From positions 1 through 5,585 of the forward strand of contig QHXL01000294.1 in NCBI GenBank assembly GCA_003222935.1: DNA of 5,585 nt, read 5' to 3'. Numbering within the stretch: the first letter of the stretch is position 1; each line of letters starts with the position of its first letter. The notes under the pieces are model-generated. The model ran no database searches and had not been told where the DNA came from. It saw only the letters and a list, made by a program, of their open reading frames with translations. This DNA is from Acidobacteriota bacterium (lineage in GTDB: Bacteria; Acidobacteriota; Blastocatellia; Pyrinomonadales; Pyrinomonadaceae). Of this stretch, positions 1 through 5,585 are shown in pieces. The translations under genes and the position numbers were made by a program.

Positions 1-1321
1 TGAGAGTCTCAACCAGGTCGGGGTTCCTATCGAAGACTTGTTTCATTGCCGAGTGGCCAATTTCAAGCACCTCTGTTTCTTCTACTGCCACTACGCTAGC
101 CGTGCGAGGTTCGCCAGTAAATAAGGCCATCTCACCGAAGAAGTCGCCTTCGTTAAGGGTCGCAACTGCCTTGGCCCTGCCATTTTCATTAATCTGAACC
201 TTTACGCGGCCTTTGTGTACGACAAACATTGAGGCGCCTTCTTCACCTTCCCGGATAACGAGTTCACCAGGCGCAAAGACGTGGCGGACCGCTGCTTGAG
301 CCAGCACCCCCGTCTCATCAACTGAAAGAGGAGCAAAGATATCGACGGCTGACAGTCTTTCGACGATTCCGCCTCCATCTCGTTCCCGGACGCCTGTTGT
401 TCTTTGGACGTGAATGGTGCGAGTTGGAAAAGCGAAGTTTAGGCCGGCGCGGCGGAAGGCGTACCAGATTCGCTGACGAACCAAGGCGTCCGTGTCGTTG
501 TATTTTGCGTAGTCGTCGAGCCAATACTTGCACTCGTAATCGACGCCGTCTTCCCCAAGGTTTCGAATTCGAACGATGGGTGTTATTCGATCCGAAACGT
601 TGTCGGCCTCACGTACTGCCTCGCGAACAACGTGAATTGTTTTGGCGGGTGAGTCTGTATAAAGGGTGTTGAAGAAGACAAGTCGAGCATTGAGGTTATC
701 TCGAGGGCAGACTTCAATCGGCTCTTTTGCGGCAGTGCTGTTATTAATAAGGACTACGTGATTTTGAAATGTTCGGATTTTGATCGCACGCCAGCTAATT
801 TCCTCAACTACTCCTGTGTGTCGTTGCGAGCCGACAGTGATCACGTCGCCGACCCCAAACGGCCGATCGGCCTGTAATGAAATTCCTGCAAAGAAGTTGC
901 CAAGTGTGTCTTGTAAAGCAAGACCAAGAATGACACCGAAGATGGCTGAGGTTGTGAACAGTGCTCCGAGGTTGGCGTCGGGAAAGAGCGCCGAGAAGAT
1001 AAGGAGAAAGAGCAGTGTGAAAGCGACGATCGAGAAAACGTTTTGAACAAGAGTTGGTGCGTCAAAGCCCCGACGCAGTCTGAACATTCCGAAGACGAGG
1101 AAGTTCAGCCCGCGGACGAAAATTATCGCGAGGATTCCGAATAAAAGTAGTTTCAGACCGGCGATGATCTTATTCGGTTCTGCGATCTTGTCTGCATGTA
1201 GGCGAAAGATGAGGGAGCGAAGTCCCGGGTCAGTCTCTACCGTAAGGTACAACAGGAGCATAACAATCGCCGCTGTGACGACCGCAATGATCAAATTGTT
1301 TCTGGATAGACGTCGCTTCAC
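1..1321 (-). CDS. MscS-family channel with C-terminal cyclic-nucleotide-binding domain (3' end cut by window)
   Basis: An open frame of 440 codons runs off the left edge. The N-terminal part has hydrophobic segments at about residues 10-28, 52-80 and 92-113. A pore helix and start of the MscS beta domain follow at about 120-165, with GLALQDTLGNFFAG and RPFGVGDVI typical of the family. The MscS cytosolic domain covers about 165-305 (GVVEEI, then VLINNS where many homologues read IPNS). A cyclic-nucleotide-binding domain fills about 323-440; its phosphate-binding cassette FGEMALFTGEPRTAS has Glu397 and Arg406, the residues that contact the cyclic nucleotide in PKA/CAP-type domains, so it looks binding-competent. 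Such proteins sit in the inner membrane and gate ions in response to tension and/or ligand. The start is uncertain: the frame is open from 1378 after an in-frame TAA and has no ATG before the first membrane segment. GTG at 1319-1321 is the only usual start codon ahead of that segment and has a poor ribosome site. Family call is firm; the ligand (cAMP, cGMP or none) is unknown. Confidence 0.93.
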   Translation of the reverse strand, partial: MKRRLSRNNLIIAVVTAAIVMLLLYLTVETDPGLRSLIFRLHADKIAEPNKIIAGLKLLLFGILAIIFVRGLNFLVFGMFRLRRGFDAPTLVQNVFSIVAFTLLFLLIFSALFPDANLGALFTTSAIFGVILGLALQDTLGNFFAGISLQADRPFGVGDVITVGSQRHTGVVEEISWRAIKIRTFQNHVVLINNSTAAKEPIEVCPRDNLNARLVFFNTLYTDSPAKTIHVVREAVREADNVSDRITPIVRIRNLGEDGVDYECKYWLDDYAKYNDTDALVRQRIWYAFRRAGLNFAFPTRTIHVQRTTGVRERDGGGIVERLSAVDIFAPLSVDETGVLAQAAVRHVFAPGELVIREGEEGASMFVVHKGRVKVQINENGRAKAVATLNEGDFFGEMALFTGEPRTASVVAVEETEVLEIGHSAMKQVFDRNPDLVETL

Positions 1322-1429
1322 GACTTCCGATGAGCTAGCCCAACGCTGAATGGATGATGACTTAAGAGCGGTATCCTTTTATCACCGATTAAACCTAATT
1401 GGCGAGAAAAAAGGCTGTTCACATAGCGT

Positions 1430-1515
1430 CTTCTCTGCGTAACCTCACCCTTCTCTGCGCCTCTCGGGTGAAAATGAATGGGAATGCTTTACTGCAGAGA
1501 CGACGAGCACGAAAG
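1430..1515. repeat. Degenerate CTCTGCG-type dispersed repeat
   Basis: CTTCTCTGCG occurs twice as a direct repeat, at 1430-1439 and 1450-1459; the second copy continues as CCTCTCGGGTGAAAA. A roughly complementary arm follows at 1489-1515, reading TTACTGCAGAGACGACGAGC. Together they resemble, in decayed form, the intergenic repeats built from CTCTGCG / CGCAGAG units that I recognise from many environmental bacterial genomes. The exact family assignment is from memory and not verified. TTACTGCAGAG (1489-1499) appears again at 1628-1638, in the middle of the neighbouring inverted-repeat element. Confidence 0.5.
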
Positions 1516-1536
1516 CCGAACCCTAATGATCAATAA

Positions 1537-1750
1537 CGGCTTCGCCGCCGGATGTGAGGCGACGGCTATGCCTCGCCGTCAGATGCTGCGTTAAATATGG
1601 GCTGTGCCCCTGGTTCGAGCTTTGCTCTTACTGCAGAGTTCTAGGTTGTAGCACTACTTCGGGCCGAGCCCGAACCGGCGGAGCCCGCAATCAAGGAGCC
1701 TTGTACGGCGAGGCACAGCCGTGTCGCCTCACATCCGGGCGGCGAAGCCG
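1537..1750. repeat. Long inverted-repeat element, MITE- or REPIN-like
   Basis: The left arm (1537-1579) and the reverse complement of the right arm (1705-1750) match at 42 of 43 aligned bases, with one 1-nt and one 2-nt gap. Both outer ends read CGGCTTCGCCG pointing inward, and both arms share GGATGTGAGGCGAC and TGCCTCGCCGT. Weaker complementarity continues inward (GGTTCGAGC at 1612-1620 against GGTTCGGGC in the reverse complement of the opposite side). The element also carries small hairpins with 3-nt loops, centred near 1542, 1568, 1604, 1622, 1666, 1681, 1716 and 1745. The best is TTCGGGC-CGA-GCCCGAA at 1658-1674. There is no transposase and no clear target-site duplication. It could be a non-autonomous mobile element, or a transcribed structured RNA in the 3' region of the Nramp transcript. 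The inverted repeat is certain; its nature is inferred. Confidence 0.75.
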
Positions 1751-1807
1751 AGGCTAAGAGTTTCTTAAAAGGCAAGGTGACTACTTGCTACTTACAGAAG
1801 ACGCAAT

Positions 1808-3124
1808 CTAGAAACTGAGAAGGCTTGGAAACAGCGTCACCAGTAAATAGAGGAGCGACAACGCTGTCACGATGAGCGCGGTGAGCCATGCTGCGATGTT
1901 ATAAATTGGCCCATTAACTCGCGTGCCCATTAACTCGCGGTCGTTTACTAATCGCAACACAGCGAAAAGCACGAAGGGGAGAAGTAGTCCATTGATAACC
2001 TGGGTTACCAGCAGCACTCGTATCAACGGCAGACCCGGGATCACTGCAATAGCAGCGCCTGTAGCCACCAAAAAGGTAAATACCCCGAGGAAGATTGGCG
2101 CCTCACGAAACGAACGCGAAACGCCCTTCTCAAAACCAAGCGCCTCGCTTATCGAATACGCAGTGGCTAGTGGCAAGACTCCGGCGGCAAGCATTGATGC
2201 GCCGAAAAGTCCGATGCCGAAAAGTTTCTCGGCATATTCACCCGCGAGTGGCCGAAGTGCTCGAGCGGCATGTTCAGCACTGGTAATTTGAATTCCCGCT
2301 TTGTGTAACGTCGCTGCGGTAGAGACAACGATGAAGAAGACAATCAAGATCGCGAAGATAGTTCCAACCCAAACATCTATCTTTGTTCGATTGTAGTCCT
2401 CCGCAGTTACTCCCTTTTCCACCACTGACGATTGCACAAACACTTGCATGTAAGGCGAGATAGTCGTTCCGACAATCGCTACAAAGCTAAACAGAAACGC
2501 CTGCTCCAACTTGAACGTTGGTTTCACGAGTCCGATAGCAACCCCGGTCCAATCCGGCCTTGAAAGAAAAGCAGAAACGATGTAACCGAGAAATACGAGC
2601 GACATCAAAAGAAATGCACGTTCGACGCGTTGATAAGATCCCTTCACGACTAACCACCAGATAGCGATGGCCGCCAGCGGTACAGAGACGAAGCGAGGAA
2701 CACCGAAGAGTTCGGTGGCGGCTGCGATACCGACAAATTCAGATACAGTGACTCCGGCATTTGCGACGAGCAGCGAAAGCATAATGAGCGCGGTCCAGCG
2801 AACACCGAAACGTTCGCGTATGAGATCTGCCAGGCCTTTGCCGGTGACAGCTCCCATGCGCGCACACATTTCCTGAACGATACCCAGACTGATTGTGATG
2901 GGGACTAAGACCCAGAGAAGGCTATAACCAAACTCAGCCCCGACTGACGAGAACGTTGCGATACCACCGGCGTCATTCCCCGCGTTTGCGGTGATCATCC
3001 CGGGACCGAGAATCGCGAGGTAGGTTAGAAATCTCCTCCATGCAGCTGAGCCGCGCACACCTCGAGCGCCACGTCGCATCAATCGACGTCCAGCAGATCG
3101 AACTGCCGTGCTTGGCTCTGCCAT
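1808..3124 (-). CDS. Nramp (SLC11)-family divalent metal transporter with non-canonical metal site
   Basis: This 438-residue inner-membrane protein has the length and hydrophobic pattern of bacterial Nramp carriers, about 11 membrane segments after a basic N-terminus. Family landmarks are the TM1 region LGPGMITANAGNDAGG (39-54) followed by AEFGYSLLWVLVP (63-75), the TM6 region VAIVGTTISPYMQ (215-227), GIGLFGASMLAAG (303-315), and NDRELMG (394-400). In standard Mn/Fe Nramps the metal is held by DPGN in TM1 and by Met in MPH in TM6. Here these read D51-A-G-G54 and S223-P-Y225: the Asp stays, while Asn, Met and His are lost. Loss of the soft Met ligand is what distinguishes the Nramp-related Mg2+ transporters (NrmA of Clostridium acetobutylicum, NRMT of Eggerthella lenta), so Mg2+ or another hard cation is likelier than Mn/Fe. 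The ATG at 3122-3124 has GGAG 9 nt upstream. It lies 55 bp after an MgtE-N/CBS gene, which supports a magnesium role. The family is certain; the substrate is inferred. Confidence 0.95.
   Translation of the reverse strand: MAEPSTAVRSAGRRLMRRGARGVRGSAAWRRFLTYLAILGPGMITANAGNDAGGIATFSSVGAEFGYSLLWVLVPITISLGIVQEMCARMGAVTGKGLADLIRERFGVRWTALIMLSLLVANAGVTVSEFVGIAAATELFGVPRFVSVPLAAIAIWWLVVKGSYQRVERAFLLMSLVFLGYIVSAFLSRPDWTGVAIGLVKPTFKLEQAFLFSFVAIVGTTISPYMQVFVQSSVVEKGVTAEDYNRTKIDVWVGTIFAILIVFFIVVSTAATLHKAGIQITSAEHAARALRPLAGEYAEKLFGIGLFGASMLAAGVLPLATAYSISEALGFEKGVSRSFREAPIFLGVFTFLVATGAAIAVIPGLPLIRVLLVTQVINGLLLPFVLFAVLRLVNDRELMGTRVNGPIYNIAAWLTALIVTALSLLYLLVTLFPSLLSF
1909..1940. repeat. 16-bp tandem duplication inside the Nramp gene
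   Basis: GCCCATTAACTCGCGT (1909-1924) is followed at once by GCCCATTAACTCGCGG (1925-1940), 15 of 16 bases identical. On the coding strand it specifies the NDRELMG-TRVNG stretch, residues about 394-405. Sixteen is not a multiple of three, so the two copies are read in different frames (ELMG, then RVNG). The downstream frame and family pattern are nevertheless intact. Confidence 0.85.
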
Positions 3125-3154
3125 TTGGAGGTTCTCCGTCGTTCATAAGTGGCA

Positions 3155-3170
3155 TGCGTTGCCGCACGCA
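3155..3170. other. Small hairpin in the spacer between the MgtE-like and Nramp genes
   Basis: TGCGT (3155-3159) and ACGCA (3166-3170) can pair around a 6-nt loop. An overlapping alternative on the transcript is GTTGC-GTGCG-GCAAC. It lies in the 55-bp gap, upstream of the Nramp ribosome site. There is no T-run, so it is not a classical terminator. It could be a processing or translation-tuning stem, or chance. Confidence 0.3.
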
Positions 3171-3179
3171 ACCAATTTG

Positions 3180-4421
3180 TTAACCAAATAACCTTGGTAA
3201 GCGTTGTCGCCAATCCTTTGGCAAAAGGATTTCCATTGCGTCGTCCACGGTGATGATGCCAAGGATGTCTCCCGACTCATCTATCACCGGAAGTGCGAGC
3301 AAATTGTATTCGGCAATTCGCTGTGCAACAGCCTTGGCAGATTCATCGGGTTCTGCCTTCTGAAACTCGGTGCGCATGGCGTCTTCAAGTGGCATCCCAG
3401 GATCAGCCAGGATTAAACTGCGCAACGCAATAACCCCGCGCAAATGCCATGATCCTTCAGTCTCCACCACGTAGAGGTAGTAGATCATGTTTGGCGTTTC
3501 CGCCATCTCGCGAAGTCGCGCGAGCGCTTCTCCGACGGTGAGTTCGCGTGGAAGAGTAACGAACTCGGTTGTCATCAGGCCGCCGGCGGTGTCGTCTTCA
3601 TAAGGCAGCAGTTCTGCGACGTCAGCCTGCTCCTCTTGCTCCATCAGATGGAGCAACTCTTCGGCTTTGTCCTCAGGCAAATCGCCAAGGACGTCTGCGG
3701 CTTCATCCGGAGACATCCACTCGAGAATATCCGCAGCCCGTTCCTGGTCCATGTCGCCAAGGATCCGGGCCTGCCGTTGCGCAGGCATCTCCTCGAGCGT
3801 CTCGGCGGCTGTTTCGTCATCGAGCGATTCAACAACTTCAGAACCGTGGTGATACGAAAGAGCTTCAGCCAGACGCGCGATCTCAACTGGATGGAGTCGC
3901 GCTAATTTTCCACTTGAAGACTTTAATTGGACCGTCGCCGCATCGGTCGCAAGATATCCGACGTCGGCCCAGTCCAATACTTCAACCGTTCGTTGCGTGC
4001 CGACAAATCCCTTCGGCGCTAACCGTCTCCAAAGACCTTGCAAGCTGACGTCGGCGCCAGTGACCCTCCACTCGCCTGCAGCCTCGATGATCTGAACGTC
4101 GTTCACTCGAACTACTCGCTTCCCGTCGACGTCGATGAGTTGTTTGTCCAAAACGTCGCGCGCAAGAAGCACTTCGCCTTCGCGTCGCACGAAGGGACGA
4201 AGGTCAAGGATATCCGAGTTCAAACGCACGCCCTGCTTATTCAGATCGGTTATATGCCAGCGCCTCATAAAGAAGTCGCGACGACGATATCTTGCTACTA
4301 CGCCTATTACAGGTGGGTGATCGTCGGCTCCGAGTCGAACGATAACGTCCTTAACGGTAGCCACACGTTCCCCTTCAAGATCGCGTATTGGGCGACCTAA
4401 TACCTGCGACAAGTAGAGCAT
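3180..4421 (-). CDS. Soluble PRC-barrel / MgtE N-domain / CBS-pair protein, probable divalent-cation sensor
   Basis: This is a 413-residue, strongly acidic protein with no signal peptide and no membrane segment. Two PRC-barrel-like segments come first, at about 1-75 (LGRPIRDLEGERVATVKDV) and 86-152 (LLARDVLDKQLIDVDGKRV, then VRVNDVQI). An MgtE N-terminal superhelical domain follows at about 175-280, with repeated units such as LDDETAAETLEEM, MDQERAADILEWM, MSPDEAADVLGDL and LPEDKAEELLHLM. The MgtE-type junction DDTAGGLMTTEFVTL (276-290) leads into a CBS pair (about 282-402) ending TVDDAMEILLP. In true MgtE, the N and CBS domains bind Mg2+ between acidic faces and close the channel, which is formed by a C-terminal five-helix domain. 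Here the chain ends 11 residues after the CBS pair, so the channel is absent. The start is ATG at 4419-4421 with AGGTG 9 nt upstream. It lies 55 bp before an Nramp gene. I infer that it senses Mg2+ (or adenine nucleotides through CBS) and controls that transporter. The domain calls are strong; the partner is inferred. Confidence 0.93.
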   Translation of the reverse strand: MLYLSQVLGRPIRDLEGERVATVKDVIVRLGADDHPPVIGVVARYRRRDFFMRRWHITDLNKQGVRLNSDILDLRPFVRREGEVLLARDVLDKQLIDVDGKRVVRVNDVQIIEAAGEWRVTGADVSLQGLWRRLAPKGFVGTQRTVEVLDWADVGYLATDAATVQLKSSSGKLARLHPVEIARLAEALSYHHGSEVVESLDDETAAETLEEMPAQRQARILGDMDQERAADILEWMSPDEAADVLGDLPEDKAEELLHLMEQEEQADVAELLPYEDDTAGGLMTTEFVTLPRELTVGEALARLREMAETPNMIYYLYVVETEGSWHLRGVIALRSLILADPGMPLEDAMRTEFQKAEPDESAKAVAQRIAEYNLLALPVIDESGDILGIITVDDAMEILLPKDWRQRLPRLFG

Positions 4422-4488
4422 TAACTAAATCACCTGTGGGCGTTTTGCTTCGAGCCGGGCCATCATAGCACGATGATTCTGGGGCAAA

Positions 4489-5585
4489 TCAGTTTCGAAG
4501 GTGGTTTTTGAAGAGCGATTTTGCCAGTTCAACTGTGCGGTCTCGACCGGCGTAAAGGTCTTGTCGTTTGAGCGTCGTTTGCGCGTTTGGAGTGATACCA
4601 CGTCCTTCGAGTCGGGTTCCATCAGCGGTCCGATAGTCAAATTCACTCACGTCGAGAACGCCTCCATCCGGGAGGGAGTGCCTGTTGCGAATTGCCAGGA
4701 CACATCCACATGTGGCGGTGCCAACCACTGGAGCATTGCGTTTTGTCTGTAAGGCGGAGGCCATGATTTCCGCCGCGCTCGAAGTGCTTTCGCTCGTGAG
4801 AACTACAACCGGGAGTTTGATGGGGGAAGCGGATGACCAGAGACGTTTTATATAGGTGTGAAGTTCAAACGAAGCTCCGGAACGATCCGTGAATCTTCCG
4901 AGTCCCGTTCCATCTTCAAGGAATAGCGATGCGACGTCTGCCATTGCCTCGGCGTCGCCGCCCCCGTTTGCGCGAAAATCGAGAATGACACCTTCGGCAT
5001 CACTGACAATCTTCGGAAGGGCCTTGATTAAATCCAACGCAACGGCTTGAGTGAACGCATCGACTCTAACAATCGCGATGTTGTCTTGACGTTGACTGCT
5101 GAACCCCAACTGTCGCTGGTTCCAGAAACGTGTGAACTCGGCCGATTTCGTTTTATTGTCTTTATTCTTCCATTCAACTTTAACGCTACTTCCCGCAGGT
5201 CCTCCCAACACGTTTGCGAATGCTCGAAAGCGTGCCGATCCGTCTGACGGCGGATCGAAGGTTTGTAGCCGGTGGGCGATGAATTCTGCTGCGGGAGTGC
5301 TATCGATTCTGGTGAGCACGTCTCCCGGACGAACCCCGGCCCGAGCCGCTTGAGAGTCACGTTCAACCTGGATGACAGTTGGCGAGCCTTCCACTTCGCG
5401 AATCGTGAATCCCAGGGTGATGAACCGCGGACTCCACCAGTCAAACTTTTCATCAGGTGCATAGACGCGGGTGTGAGCGTCGCGTAGCGCGCCAATCATC
5501 TTGCGAACAACTTCATAGAATTCATGAGCGTCGTTCGCTTTGGCCGCCGCGGGTCGAAAAGTATTTCGCATTGCGTCCCAGTCAA
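4489..5585 (-). CDS. S41-family (C-terminal-processing-type) peptidase with PDZ domain, 5' end cut by window
   Basis: The frame continues past the right edge: Asp-Trp-Asp-Ala codons precede the Met at 5569-5571, so that Met is internal and any signal peptide lies outside. Counting from this Met, 15-45 holds the conserved helix EFYEVVRKMIGALRDAHTRV. A PDZ domain, which would recognise substrate C-termini, covers about 50-125 (ARAGVRPGDVLTRID). The catalytic domain covers about 165-335, with GVILDFRANGGGDAEAM (194-210) and the nucleophile motif STSSAAEIM, where Ser265 is the likely nucleophile and Glu268 follows. In classic CtpA/Prc enzymes the general-base Lys lies 25 residues later, in TFGKG; here that place reads TCGCV with Cys290. 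The protein may use the tricorn-type Ser-His-Ser-Glu arrangement, or the catalytic set may be altered. Family members usually act in the periplasm. The stop is 67 bp from the PRC/MgtE-N/CBS gene, so co-transcription is possible, with no obvious functional link. Confidence 0.93.
   Translation of the reverse strand, partial: DWDAMRNTFRPAAAKANDAHEFYEVVRKMIGALRDAHTRVYAPDEKFDWWSPRFITLGFTIREVEGSPTVIQVERDSQAARAGVRPGDVLTRIDSTPAAEFIAHRLQTFDPPSDGSARFRAFANVLGGPAGSSVKVEWKNKDNKTKSAEFTRFWNQRQLGFSSQRQDNIAIVRVDAFTQAVALDLIKALPKIVSDAEGVILDFRANGGGDAEAMADVASLFLEDGTGLGRFTDRSGASFELHTYIKRLWSSASPIKLPVVVLTSESTSSAAEIMASALQTKRNAPVVGTATCGCVLAIRNRHSLPDGGVLDVSEFDYRTADGTRLEGRGITPNAQTTLKRQDLYAGRDRTVELAKSLFKNHLRN

Larger units (their letters stand above)
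1322..1807. other. Gene-free, repeat-filled intergenic region
   Basis: This 486-bp gap lies between the Nramp stop codon and the channel start. Most of it is repeats, described separately at 1430-1515 and 1537-1750. The rest is unremarkable: 1322-1429 is the upstream region of the channel gene, with an AAAAGGA on the minus strand (1374-1380) that has no usual start codon at the right distance. 1516-1536 and 1751-1807 show no motif I recognise. I see no convincing sigma-70 promoter or stem-plus-T-run terminator. The frame open on the plus strand at 1554-1757 is a by-product of the inverted repeat: it has an odd Cys/Arg-rich composition and no recognisable domain. Confidence 0.7.

Noticed and set aside
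1648..1657. GTAG-CA-CTAC as a REP-style GTAG signature
   Set aside because: It sits near the middle of the element and not at the foot of the hairpins, so the match to the REP layout is weak.
1554..1757. Open frame on the plus strand in the intergenic region
   Set aside because: It lies almost wholly within the inverted-repeat element, has a Cys/Arg-rich composition with no domain, and has no ribosome site.
1808..3124. Naming the transporter mntH
   Set aside because: The substrate-determining TM1 and TM6 motifs differ from MntH, so the symbol would imply an unsupported Mn2+ role.
3569..4048. 159-codon open frame on the plus strand
   Set aside because: It is antisense to the PRC/MgtE-N/CBS gene, whose domains are clear; the translated sequence is basic, low in hydrophobic residues and resembles no family.
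4462..4467. TATGAT on the minus strand as a possible -10 box before the MgtE-like gene
   Set aside because: No -35-like hexamer is found at 16-18 bp, and a 6-mer match alone is expected by chance.
4422..4488. Terminator or Mg2+-sensing (M-box) leader between the peptidase and MgtE-like genes
   Set aside because: The gap is only 67 bp, with one weak 5-bp stem (ATCAT/ATGAT) and no T-run; it is far too short for an M-box.

Overview
The window (about half G+C) holds four protein-coding genes, all on the minus strand, so transcription runs from the right edge to the left. In that order they are: the C-terminal part of an S41-family peptidase with a PDZ domain (cut by the right edge), a soluble protein with two PRC-barrel-like segments, an MgtE N-terminal helical domain and a CBS pair, an Nramp-family (SLC11) metal transporter, and, after 485 bp without genes, an MscS-type channel with a C-terminal cyclic-nucleotide-binding domain (cut by the left edge). 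Gene content and codon style suggest a soil or sediment bacterium, possibly an Acidobacteriota of the Blastocatellia type. This is inference; nothing in the window is a taxonomic marker.

Right part (3125-5585). The peptidase, the PRC/MgtE-N/CBS gene and the Nramp gene are separated by only 67 and 55 bp and probably form one transcription unit. The most notable point is the pairing of the last two. The MgtE-like protein has the cytosolic Mg2+-sensing architecture of MgtE but stops right after the CBS pair, with no membrane channel. The next gene supplies a membrane transporter of an unrelated fold. That transporter lacks the standard Nramp metal-site residues: the TM1 DPGN motif is DAGG and the TM6 MPH motif is SPY. 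This fits the Nramp-related Mg2+ transporters better than the Mn/Fe carriers. I infer a split 'sensor plus carrier' magnesium (or other divalent cation) module.

Middle (1322-1807). This gene-free stretch is mostly repetitive. It contains a degenerate CTCTGCG-type repeat (1430-1515) and a near-perfect 43/46-bp inverted repeat (1537-1579 and 1705-1750) around a 125-bp spacer, with several small 3-nt-loop hairpins along its length. The latter looks like a non-autonomous, MITE- or REPIN-like element.

Left part (1-1321). The MscS-CNBD channel would couple membrane tension and/or cyclic nucleotide binding to ion flux. It is probably transcribed independently of the genes to its right, although no convincing promoter is visible.
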